From positions 2,727,001-2,791,000 of the forward strand of contig NC_020291.1 in assembly GCF_000340885.1 (NCBI RefSeq): a stretch of DNA of 64,000 bases. Reading direction: 5' to 3'. Positions 52,973 to 60,757 of this stretch are shown here, piece after piece (position 1 is the first letter of the stretch; the number at the start of each line of letters is the position of its first letter). This DNA is from Clostridium saccharoperbutylacetonicum N1-4(HMT). GTDB lineage: Bacteria; Bacillota; Clostridia; Clostridiales; Clostridiaceae. Below the pieces are notes generated by a model, which was given only the letters and a program-made list of their open reading frames with translations, was not told where the DNA came from and made no database searches. A program made the translations under genes and the position numbers.

Positions 52973-53584
52973 TTATAGTTTCAAATCTAAACCAAAATAT
53001 CTTTTGTTCTTATCATCAATAAATTTTAAAGGACCATTATATAGTATTGTACCTGCATATTTTCCTTTAGTTATTACAAGGTAATTCTTTAAATTACAAT
53101 CTGCTGATCTTAAATTGAATTGGAGTTCTTTAAGTTCTTTTTTGTAAGTATCAACATCTAATTTCATTAACTTTAAATTTGAAATTTCCTCAAAGGATAA
53201 TCGTCCATCATTATTAGTATCAGCAATACTAACAATGGCTGAAGATAAATCAGATGAAATTACATTAGCATCGATGGTTTTTCCATCAGAGCCATAATTA
53301 TTAATTTCAGAATTAGGTTTTGAGTCCATTTTTGCTTGTAGTATAAGAGCTGTTTCACTAAGTTTATTGATATCTACTTTAAAATCTGTAACGAAAGAAA
53401 TTCTATTATTTGTGCTAGTTAATACTTTATAAAAATCTAAGAGGAAAAAAATCGAAATACTTAAAAATATCAAAATAACAAAAGTTTTTATCCAATTTGA
53501 TTTTTTTATAGATTTAAATTTTTTTGTGATGTTTGGGAGTACAGCATTTCTATAGTCATAGGCTACTAAATTTTTAGTCTGCAT
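52973..53584 (-). CDS. membrane-anchored protein with single EF-hand loop
   Basis: 203 residues. A short basic cytosolic N terminus, one membrane helix (~33-50, TFVILIFLSISIFFLLDFY) and an extracytoplasmic domain of ~150 residues. Residues ~122-133 (DTNNDGRLSFEE) form a canonical EF-hand calcium loop with Asp, Asn, Asp, Ser and Glu at positions 1, 3, 5, 9 and 12. No second EF-hand or dockerin partner is evident. The rest is not recognised. AAGGATG precedes the ATG. Possible calcium-dependent surface or signalling role; unproven. Confidence 0.75.
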   Translation of the reverse strand: MQTKNLVAYDYRNAVLPNITKKFKSIKKSNWIKTFVILIFLSISIFFLLDFYKVLTSTNNRISFVTDFKVDINKLSETALILQAKMDSKPNSEINNYGSDGKTIDANVISSDLSSAIVSIADTNNDGRLSFEEISNLKLMKLDVDTYKKELKELQFNLRSADCNLKNYLVITKGKYAGTILYNGPLKFIDDKNKRYFGLDLKL

Positions 53585-53745
53585 TTATACACCATCCTTT
53601 AAATCATTATTATACTATTATAGTATTCTAGTTATATTAATTTAGATTTAGATAAGAGTAAAAAAAATGTTAAATATTCTTGAAAAATAACAGTAAATTA
53701 AATATAATAAAAATATTAAATTGATTTTAAAGGGAGGATAATAAA

Positions 53746-53814
53746 ATGAATATTTGTTGCTGTTGTTGTTCTTTATGTATTAAAAAAATTATAAACAGCT
53801 GCAGCATAATGTGA
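53746..53814 (+). CDS. polycysteine leader peptide upstream of cysS
   Basis: A 22-codon frame opened by ATG 8 bases after GGGAGGA. Seven codons are Cys: 4-8 consecutively (TGT TGC TGT TGT TGT), 11 and 19. The frame ends at TGA 147 bases before cysS. Codons 18-20 (AGC TGC AGC) lie in a sequence that can pair with either arm of the terminator that follows. This is the layout of amino-acid leader peptides of attenuated operons, with cysteine as the sensed amino acid. That it encodes a functional peptide instead cannot be excluded but is less likely. Confidence 0.75.
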   Translation: MNICCCCCSLCIKKIINSCSIM

Positions 53815-53917
53815 TTTTTAATCCTTTATAGTTCATAATTAATTTTATTTGTGACTGCAGAGAATTCTGTAGTTTTCTTATTTTATAAGTAAAACTACAA
53901 ATTAGCTGCAGTTTTTT
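53797..53917 (+). promoter_or_regulatory. candidate transcription attenuator of cysS
   Basis: Three CTGCAG-containing segments: 1, AGCTGCAGC (53797-53805, inside the leader frame); 2, ACTGCAG (53854-53860) leading into TGTAGTTTT (53868-53876); 3, AAAACTACA (53891-53899) leading into CTGCAGT (53906-53912). Segments 2 and 3 form a two-part stem followed by T6, a terminator. Segment 1 can pair with segment 2 (6 bp) or segment 3 (about 9 bp), which would prevent termination. No T-box consensus AGGGTGGNACCGCG is present. Confidence 0.7.
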
Positions 53918-53961
53918 ATTGCTAATTATTTCAAGGAAAATAAATCTATTGGAGGTAGGAC

Positions 53962-55374
53962 ATGACATTAAAAATTTTTAATACCATAAGTAAAAAGGAA
54001 GAAGAATTTAAAGAAATAGAAGCTGGGAAGGTAAAAATGTATGCATGTGGACCAACGGTGTATAACTTTGCCCATATAGGAAATTTGAGAAGTTATATTT
54101 TTGAAGATATATTAAAGAAGGCATTAGAGTATGAGGGCTATGAAGTTACACATATGATAAACATAACGGATGTGGGACATTTGCAATCGGATGAAGATAC
54201 TGGTGAAGATAAAATGGAACTTGGTGCTAAGAGAGAAAATAAAAGTGTTTTGGAATTAGCTAGATTTTATGAAGCTAGTTTCTTATCAGACTTAGAAAAA
54301 TTGAATATTAAAAAGCCAAACATAATAGCAAGGGCAACTGAACATATTGAAGACATGATAAATTTAATAAAAAAATTAGAGGAAAAAGGTTTTACCTACA
54401 TAGCTAATGGAAATGTTTATTTTTCAATAGATAAATTTGAGGATTATCATAAATTAGCAAACTTAAACATGAATGAAATGAAAGCTGGAAGTAGAATTAA
54501 AATTGATGAATTTAAGAAAAACCCCTTTGATTTTGTACTATGGTTTGTTAATTCTAAATATGAAAATCATATACTTCAATGGCAATCACCTTGGGGAAAA
54601 GGGTTTCCTGGTTGGCATATAGAGTGCTCTGCAATGGCTATTAAGTATCTAGGAGAATATATTGATATTCATTGTGGTGGAGTAGATCATATACCTGTAC
54701 ATCATACTAATGAAATAGCTCAATCTGAAAGTGCTTTAGATCATAAATGGATAAACTATTGGATACATGGAGAGTTTTTGACAACTGATAGCGAAAAAAT
54801 GTCTAAATCAAGTGGGGAATTCTTAACTTTGGAAAAATTAATAAAGGATGGATTTTCACCAATAGATTATAGATATTATGTGTTACAATCAAAATATAGG
54901 AAAACATTAGCGTTTACTTATGATAAACTAGAAGAAGCTAAAAAGTCGTTAGACAGCTTAAGAAAAAAGATATCAGGTATTATTGCTAACATAGATATTA
55001 CTGAAGTTACCAATGTTGACGCAGTAAATAAGTATAAGTCAGATTTTAAGGAATGCATAAATGATGATTTAAATATAGCAAATGCTTTTACTGTTTTATA
55101 TGAAGTTATAAAAGATAATTATATTAGTAATAATGAAAAGAAACAATTAATAGAAGATTTTGATAGGATTTTTTCTTTAAATTTAATTCAAGAGCAAGGG
55201 AATAATAAACTAAATGAAGAAAGAATTAAGTATATTGAAGGATTAATTAATGAAAGAGCTCAAGCTAGAGTTAATAAAGAGTGGAACAAGTCTGATAAAA
55301 TTAGAGAGGCTTTGCTTCAAGAAGGAATCGAAATTACAGATACTAAGGAAGGGACTGTGTGGAAGTTAAGATGA
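53962..55374 (+). CDS. cysS: cysteine--tRNA ligase
   Basis: 470 residues. Class I synthetase: zinc ligand Cys29 in [13 protein letters not shown] signature at 38-41, [10 protein letters not shown] and [18 protein letters not shown] zinc/cysteine site, and KMSKS at 279-283. Charges tRNA-Cys with cysteine in the cytosol. GGAGG is 8 bases before ATG. Expression is probably tied to Cys-tRNA supply through the polycysteine leader and terminator upstream. The next gene starts within its stop codon (ATGA overlap). Confidence 0.98.
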   Translation: MTLKIFNTISKKEEEFKEIEAGKVKMYACGPTVYNFAHIGNLRSYIFEDILKKALEYEGYEVTHMINITDVGHLQSDEDTGEDKMELGAKRENKSVLELARFYEASFLSDLEKLNIKKPNIIARATEHIEDMINLIKKLEEKGFTYIANGNVYFSIDKFEDYHKLANLNMNEMKAGSRIKIDEFKKNPFDFVLWFVNSKYENHILQWQSPWGKGFPGWHIECSAMAIKYLGEYIDIHCGGVDHIPVHHTNEIAQSESALDHKWINYWIHGEFLTTDSEKMSKSSGEFLTLEKLIKDGFSPIDYRYYVLQSKYRKTLAFTYDKLEEAKKSLDSLRKKISGIIANIDITEVTNVDAVNKYKSDFKECINDDLNIANAFTVLYEVIKDNYISNNEKKQLIEDFDRIFSLNLIQEQGNNKLNEERIKYIEGLINERAQARVNKEWNKSDKIREALLQEGIEITDTKEGTVWKLR

Positions 55375-56327
55375 TGAAATATTTACAATCAAAAACTTTT
55401 AAGATGGCGTTGTCAGCAACAATAGCAATAATTATATCTAATTATATAGGCTTAAAATTTGGGGTAACAGCAGGTATAATTGCAATACTGAGTATACAAG
55501 AAACAAAGAAAGAAGCTTTATTAGTTGCTGGTAGAAGATTAATAGCATGTGCTGCAGCAATACTATTATCTTTTTTATTATTTTGGTTATTAGGAAATAA
55601 TCCAATAGTGTTTGGATTGTTTTTACTCATATTTATTTCAGGGACAATATTGCTAAAAATAGAAGATGGAATGGTAATGGGTGCAGTTCTCTCAACCCAT
55701 CTTTTATCGAGTACTGATATTAATGTCTCTTGGATTATAAACGAAGTTCAGTTAACTATAATAGGCATTGGGGTTGCAATGTTGTTCAATTTATATTCAT
55801 CATCTTTAGATGATGAATTTGATAAGAATAAAGCACGAATAGAAGATTGCTATAGGGGTATATTATCAGATATGGCTGTTAGTTTAGTAACCCAAACTGT
55901 TCCAATATATGAGAAAAAAATATTGTTAGAGGTTGAAGGATTAGTTAATAAGTCTAAGTTAATTGCCCAAGCTATAAATAATAACAATTTATTTAGTATA
56001 AATAATTATTATGTAAGTTATATTGAAATGAGAATAATTCAATTAGAAGTTATAAAAAGAATGAAAAGGCATTTTTCAAGATTTTACATGACCTTTGAAC
56101 AAACTAAAATATTATCAGAGTTTACTAATAATGTTGCCATGAATCTTCATGAAGATAATGATTGCCTTGAATTGCTTGAAAGGTTGAATTTATTAAGAAA
56201 AGATTATAAGAATATGGAATTGCCTAAAAATCGAGAAGAATTTGAAAATCGAGCTCTATTATTTCAATTTTTAAATGATTTAGAGGACTTCTTAAATGCA
56301 AAAAGAGAATTTAAAGAATATTTTTAA
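55371..56327 (+). CDS. aromatic acid exporter/FUSC family membrane protein (YqjA type)
   Basis: 318 residues. About six hydrophobic helices in the first ~150 residues (KMALSATIAIIISNYIGLKF, AGIIAILSIQETKKEALLVA, GRRLIACAAAILLSFLLFWL), then a helical cytosolic domain. The pattern fits the ArAE_1/YqjA branch of exporters; substrates are mostly unknown. The ATG overlaps the cysS stop codon and has GGAAG upstream (a second ATG follows at 55374), so translation is coupled to cysS and the gene should respond to the same attenuator. A functional link to cysteine is inference. Confidence 0.87.
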   Translation: MMKYLQSKTFKMALSATIAIIISNYIGLKFGVTAGIIAILSIQETKKEALLVAGRRLIACAAAILLSFLLFWLLGNNPIVFGLFLLIFISGTILLKIEDGMVMGAVLSTHLLSSTDINVSWIINEVQLTIIGIGVAMLFNLYSSSLDDEFDKNKARIEDCYRGILSDMAVSLVTQTVPIYEKKILLEVEGLVNKSKLIAQAINNNNLFSINNYYVSYIEMRIIQLEVIKRMKRHFSRFYMTFEQTKILSEFTNNVAMNLHEDNDCLELLERLNLLRKDYKNMELPKNREEFENRALLFQFLNDLEDFLNAKREFKEYF

Positions 56328-56340
56328 GAGTAATAATAAA

Positions 56341-56424
56341 GATATCCAAAGCTAGAATTAGACTTATGTAACAATTACCAAAATCAGATATATTTATCTT
56401 CCACAGGACTAGTGAAATTTTCGC
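56341..56424 (-). repeat. long-hairpin repeat element, fragment E
   Basis: 84 bp matching only the first part of copy B (GATATCCAAAGC, CAATTACC, ATCTTCCACAGGACTAGTGA, up to TTTTCGCT). The rest is missing and the sequence continues into a terminator hairpin. Confidence 0.85.
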
Positions 56425-56428
56425 TATG

Positions 56429-56467
56429 CTATCCAATTTGAAAAGAATTGGGTAGTTTTTTTATTAA
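56429..56467 (+). terminator. terminator replacing the rest of repeat E
   Basis: CTATCCAATT pairs with AATTGGGTAG (one wobble), then T7. Confidence 0.82.
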
Positions 56468-56560
56468 ATTAATTAACGAATATAGACATATAAATTGGAT
56501 AAAATATAGTTAAATTGGTATTTTACGAAAAAAATTATTTTTAAAAGGAGAAGCAGAATA

Positions 56561-58003
56561 GTGATTGCTTTTACAATAGCCTTTATTTTAAGTGTAGTCA
56601 TTGTATTGTTAGTTTGTCTAGACAATGTAAAGAAGATTACATTGCTTAAGAGAAGTTTTTTTAATGTTTATTTATTCTTTGCGCCACATATTGTTCTACT
56701 TGAATATTTTTTAATAAACAATTCATTCTTAGTAAATAATTATTTTGTGTTAAGTTGGATTAGCTTGACAATAATTCTTTTTATTTTATATATTTGGTTA
56801 AGGATAAACCTGTCTCCAGGCAATAAAAAAGAAAATATTACTCAAAGGTTAAAGGTAATGCTTAGTGGCAGAGGTCTTATCCTGTATGGATTATATACAT
56901 TAATGATTCAAGTACCTATATATACTATTGGTATTAATATTGTGAAGAATGTTAATATACCAAAACATATATTCATATTGGATATTATTGTTTTAATAGT
57001 TAGCATTTCAATTTTACTTTTCAATGGAACAATAAGAATTTTATTTGTTTCAAACAAGTTAAGTATAGCTAGAAAGTATTTTATAGGGATTATAAGTTTA
57101 GTGCCGGGGATAAATATTTTCATAATGCTATACTTAATTCATGTGGCAGGCTCAGAGTATGATCATGAAAGTTATAAAGTTAATAATAATGAAATTAAAA
57201 TTGAATCAGATGTTTGCAAGACAAAGTACCCTCTAATGCTTGTTCATGGTGTGGGGTTTAGAGACTATAAATATATAAATTATTGGGGAAGAATACCTAA
57301 GGAGTTAATTAAAAATGGAGCAGAGATTTATTATGGAAATCAGGAGGCATGGGGGACTATTGAATATAATGCTTATGAAATTAAAGAAAGAATTATTCGA
57401 GTTTTAAAAGAAACAAATGCAGAAAAGGTAAATATAATTGCTCATTCAAAAGGAGGCTTAGATGCACGCTATGTAATTAGTAAATTAAAGATGGGAAATT
57501 ATGTTGCCTCTTTAACTACAATTTCAACGCCACATAGGGGCTGTAAATTTGTAGATAAAGCATGTAAGCTTCCTAATTGGTTATATAAAGGAGTCGCATG
57601 GCTTTTTGATAAATATTATGCGCATCAAGGAGATAAAAAACCTGATTTTTATACTGCCAGCAGGCAATTTTCAACTTTTAATAGTAAAAGATTTAATGAA
57701 GAAGTAAAAGATGATAAGCAGGTTTATTATCAAAGTTATGTTACTGCTTTAAAATGTGTGATTAGTGATTATGTACTTTCAATACCATATCTTATGATTA
57801 AAGCAATAGATGGAGAAAATGATGGGCTTGTATCTGTTGAATCAGCTAAATGGGGAGAGTTTAAGGGAATCTTGAGAAATAAATATAGACGTGGGATTTC
57901 TCATGCAGATATAGTTGATTTTAGGAGGGCTGATTATAAAGAATTTGAGGTTGTAAAAAAATATATAGAAATAGTATCTGAATTAAAACGTAAAGGATAT
58001 TAA
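56561..58003 (+). CDS. membrane-anchored lipase-like alpha/beta hydrolase
   Basis: 480 residues. The first ~210 residues carry about six hydrophobic helices and are unfamiliar; the C-terminal ~250 residues are a lipase-type alpha/beta hydrolase. Visible features: oxyanion segment MLVHGVGFRDYKYI, nucleophile Ser296 in IIAHSKGGLDARYVI, catalytic Asp in AIDGENDGLVSVESAKWGE and His in RGISHADIVDF. GTG start after AAAGGAG. The fusion suggests a lipid or ester hydrolase held at the membrane, possibly acting on membrane lipids. A separate secretion signal is not needed given the helices. Confidence 0.85.
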   Translation: MIAFTIAFILSVVIVLLVCLDNVKKITLLKRSFFNVYLFFAPHIVLLEYFLINNSFLVNNYFVLSWISLTIILFILYIWLRINLSPGNKKENITQRLKVMLSGRGLILYGLYTLMIQVPIYTIGINIVKNVNIPKHIFILDIIVLIVSISILLFNGTIRILFVSNKLSIARKYFIGIISLVPGINIFIMLYLIHVAGSEYDHESYKVNNNEIKIESDVCKTKYPLMLVHGVGFRDYKYINYWGRIPKELIKNGAEIYYGNQEAWGTIEYNAYEIKERIIRVLKETNAEKVNIIAHSKGGLDARYVISKLKMGNYVASLTTISTPHRGCKFVDKACKLPNWLYKGVAWLFDKYYAHQGDKKPDFYTASRQFSTFNSKRFNEEVKDDKQVYYQSYVTALKCVISDYVLSIPYLMIKAIDGENDGLVSVESAKWGEFKGILRNKYRRGISHADIVDFRRADYKEFEVVKKYIEIVSELKRKGY

Positions 58004-58004
58004 A

Positions 58005-58040
58005 TACCTGATTATTTAAAAGCTATCAGGTGTTTTTTAT
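58005..58040 (+). terminator. terminator after lipase-like gene
   Basis: ACCTGAT pairs with ATCAGGT around an 12-base loop, followed by GTTTTTTA. Confidence 0.8.
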
Positions 58041-58107
58041 AAAAAATTATATATTTAGTTCGCATTTTCCATATTTGATAGTTATATATATGTGGTACCA
58101 TTAATAT

Positions 58108-58242
58108 GTGAAAAATATAGAAGAAAATAATTTTAGAATAAGTGGAGTAGGAGTTGTAGGAATACCTAAAGAACTTATGTCTATTCAAAAAAATCCTATG
58201 ATAAAACATGCGATGTTAGGAACTATGGTTGATAAGTATTAA
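58108..58242 (+). pseudogene. 44-codon frame resembling a gene fragment
   Basis: GTG at 58108 opens a 44-codon frame (segments ISGVGVVGIPKELMSIQKNP and KHAMLGTMVDKY) ending TAA. Composition looks protein-like but there is no ribosome binding site and no recognised family, so it is more likely a remnant than a gene. The rest of the gap to 58375 is AT-rich promoter sequence with a GGGGGA-type site duplicated at 58320 and 58362. Confidence 0.3.
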
Positions 58243-58375
58243 TTTTAATTGAAATTCTAAAATAAAAACAGTATACTTCTTAATATGAAAATGACATGCT
58301 ATAATATATGTAAAGATTAGGGGGAGAATTTTCTTTATTATTGAGTTACTGATTTTATTTTAGGGGGATAATTTA

Positions 58376-59527
58376 ATGAAAGAAATAGCGGAAGAATTAT
58401 CGGTGTTTTTTAACTATTCAGATAATGTTAGTTATGAAAATGATGATGTGAATTATAGTAAAATAGTTAATGTATTTGATTCTTTTGAGAATATGCATAA
58501 AATGAGTAAAGACGATTTCTTAGAGAAAATTTTTGTTGGTGCATTTAAACTTATACCTGAAGCACAAAAGGGATCATTTTTTGAACTTGTAGAAGATAAG
58601 TATGTGCCAATATTTTGTAACGGTTATGATATGGATGTATTAAGAAAGCTTGAATTTAAGAGAGAGGATGCATTTATTGAGTATCAATGTTCAGATGTGT
58701 CAAGCATAGAAGCATATGAGATTTATATAGAAAGACGTGATGATTCAAAATATTCTGAAGAAATGATTAATATATTTAAATCACTGGGAACATACAATAG
58801 TTATACATCACTATATGCACCAATTCAAGTCGAAGGTGTGAATGTAGGAATAATATGTTTTGAGTGCTTTGATAAAAAAAGCTTTTCTAAAGATTCAAAG
58901 AAAGTATTAAAGTTTTATGCTCAAATTATATCTAACTTCTATGCTATGAAAACTTTTCATGAGAAAGAAAAAAAGATGTACGACGATATAGTAACAGCAT
59001 TGGTGTCGGCTATTGAAGTTAATGATAAATATACTGAAGGTCATGCAAAAAGAGTAAGGGAATACAGTTGCGCAATTGCAGAAGAACTTGAACTTCCTAA
59101 GGTTAAAATTAATGATATTAGTACAGCTGCTTTATTACATGATATTGGGAAGATTGGAATCTCCACAGAAATATTAAATAAACCAGGTAAATTAACTGAA
59201 GAAGAATACGGTATTATCAAGCAGCATCCAGTGTATACCAAGACCATTTTAGAAAAAATTAGAGGCTTTTCTACAATAACTAATTTTGCCTATAATCATC
59301 ATGAAAATTATGATGGATCTGGATACCCACGAGGTTTAAAGAATAATGAAATACCTTTAGAAGCTCAAATTATTCAAGTAGCGGATGCTTACGATGCAAT
59401 GACTTCGGAAAGAGCATATAGAAAGGCATTATCTACAGAGGATGCATTAAACATAATAAAGAAGGAAATGGGAAAGCAATTCAATCCTGAAATAGCAAAG
59501 GTTGCAATAAAAATATTTTCAAAATAA
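58376..59527 (+). CDS. GAF-like plus HD-GYP domain phosphodiesterase
   Basis: 383 residues. Residues ~35-195 form a GAF-like sensor; residues ~200-380 an HD-GYP domain with metal ligands His255-Asp256 (LLHDIGKIG) and the GYP signature in HHENYDGSGYP (308-318). HD-GYP proteins degrade cyclic di-GMP to GMP or pGpG. No membrane helix. AGGGGGA precedes the ATG. The HD protein gene follows closely. It may balance the GGDEF protein at 4.9 kb. Confidence 0.93.
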   Translation: MKEIAEELSVFFNYSDNVSYENDDVNYSKIVNVFDSFENMHKMSKDDFLEKIFVGAFKLIPEAQKGSFFELVEDKYVPIFCNGYDMDVLRKLEFKREDAFIEYQCSDVSSIEAYEIYIERRDDSKYSEEMINIFKSLGTYNSYTSLYAPIQVEGVNVGIICFECFDKKSFSKDSKKVLKFYAQIISNFYAMKTFHEKEKKMYDDIVTALVSAIEVNDKYTEGHAKRVREYSCAIAEELELPKVKINDISTAALLHDIGKIGISTEILNKPGKLTEEEYGIIKQHPVYTKTILEKIRGFSTITNFAYNHHENYDGSGYPRGLKNNEIPLEAQIIQVADAYDAMTSERAYRKALSTEDALNIIKKEMGKQFNPEIAKVAIKIFSK

Positions 59528-59565
59528 GAAAAAGGAGGGAATTAAATTTGGAACGAGAAAGCTAG

Positions 59566-60078
59566 TTGGTGTTTCAAATGGAAAGTATGAAAGAAAAGAT
59601 AAGTATCATAATAAATGAAATGATAAAATATTATGCTGGTGATCCAAGAAGAGTTAATCACTTTTTGAAGGTATTTTCATTTGCTAAGTCTATTGGTGAA
59701 TTAGAAAATTTAGATAAGGCTGCTCAAGAAGTTTTGGAAGTAGCAGCTGTAATGCATGATATAGGAATTAAAGTTAGTGAAGAAAAATATAATTCTTCAG
59801 CAGGGAATTATCAAGAAATTGAGGGCCCACCAGTTGCAAAAGAAATGCTTTTAGGGCTTGATTATGATTTGAAGTTTATTGATAGAGTATGTTATTTAAT
59901 TGGACATCATCATACATACAGTAAAATTGATGGGATAGATTATCAAGTATTAATAGAAGCCGATTTTTTGGTTAATATTTATGAAGATGAAATTAAAATG
60001 CCTCAAATTCAAAGTATTAAGGAAAAATATTTTAAAACAAAAGCCGGAACAGTGTTTTTAGATAATTTGTATTTGTAA
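59566..60078 (+). CDS. HD domain phosphohydrolase, start region interrupted by an in-frame stop
   Basis: Up to 170 residues with an HD domain: His in RVNHFLKVFSFA, HD pair in AAVMHDIGIKVSEE and IGHHHTYSKIDG, typical of small HD phosphohydrolases acting on nucleotides. The strong AAAGGAGGG site lies 8 bases before a TTG at 59548, and that frame reads four codons then TAG (59563) before running, in the same frame, into the HD protein. Translation must therefore re-start at TTG 59566 or ATG 59578, or the gene carries a nonsense change. The domain itself is intact. Confidence 0.75.
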   Translation: MVFQMESMKEKISIIINEMIKYYAGDPRRVNHFLKVFSFAKSIGELENLDKAAQEVLEVAAVMHDIGIKVSEEKYNSSAGNYQEIEGPPVAKEMLLGLDYDLKFIDRVCYLIGHHHTYSKIDGIDYQVLIEADFLVNIYEDEIKMPQIQSIKEKYFKTKAGTVFLDNLYL

Positions 60079-60118
60079 AATTATAGCGAACGAAATGAAT
60101 TTGTATCATGATAGTTAG

Positions 60119-60156
60119 TGATGTAGGAAGTTCTAATGTATGTTTCCTACATCATT
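60119..60156. terminator. bidirectional terminator between HD and PTS genes
   Basis: TGATGTAGGAA pairs with TTCCTACATCA; converging genes. Confidence 0.85.
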
Positions 60157-60178
60157 ATAATTTATGGTGAAATTCAAT

Positions 60179-60583
60179 CTATTTTTTGCTATTTCTATAA
60201 GCAACATTTCTTGTAATCATCATGGTATTTTCTTCTCTAGGAAAATGTACAGGGTTAATTTTATTTTTGTTATACAAATCGATTATATCTATAACATCTA
60301 AGGCCAATTCCTTAAAGCTAATTAATCCATACATTCTTGGTGGAAGGATATAAATTGGTTTATCGGGATTTGAATTTTTAAGAAATCTATTTACACTCAT
60401 TATCAGATGAGGGCAGCATACAATTATATCAAATTCATTAATTCTCTTTTTTATCAATGCAAAAGCAGAAAATTCAATAAAAAAATCATTTTGCATATTA
60501 TTTTCAGAGATTTCTTTTTCAACTTTATGGCATAAAGCACTTGAAGAAAAACCACCACCACAGCATAAAAGTATTTTTATCAT
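60179..60583 (-). CDS. orphan PTS lactose/cellobiose-type IIB protein
   Basis: 134 residues. The phosphocysteine loop is ILLCCGGGFSSSAL with Cys8 in the position of the active Cys of ChbB-type IIB domains, and the fold continues through FDIIVCCPHLIMSVNRFL and YILPPRMYGLISFKELALDV. No IIA, IIC or regulator gene adjoins it, so it either serves PTS components elsewhere or has a regulatory role. GGAGG precedes the ATG. The domain is longer at the C terminus than usual (~105 residues). Confidence 0.82.
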   Translation of the reverse strand: MIKILLCCGGGFSSSALCHKVEKEISENNMQNDFFIEFSAFALIKKRINEFDIIVCCPHLIMSVNRFLKNSNPDKPIYILPPRMYGLISFKELALDVIDIIDLYNKNKINPVHFPREENTMMITRNVAYRNSKK

Positions 60584-60757
60584 TTTAAGGCCTCCATATA
60601 TATAATATTTAATAAGTTAATCATATCAAAATGAGTATTTTGATTCAACATATTAGCAAAATTACCTTTATTTAAATATTATTTTAATTTATGAAGAATT
60701 ATTGTTGACTTTCCACTTAGGGGAGGATTTAAAATGTTTTTGAAGGGAGGTGAAATC

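Noticed and set aside
53600..53961. T-box riboswitch in front of cysS
   Set aside because: The conserved AGGGTGGNACCGCG segment and specifier-loop hallmarks are absent; the polycysteine frame and three CTGCAG segments explain the region better.
58108..58242. 44-codon frame as a functional small gene
   Set aside because: No ribosome binding site and no recognised family; listed as a probable remnant.
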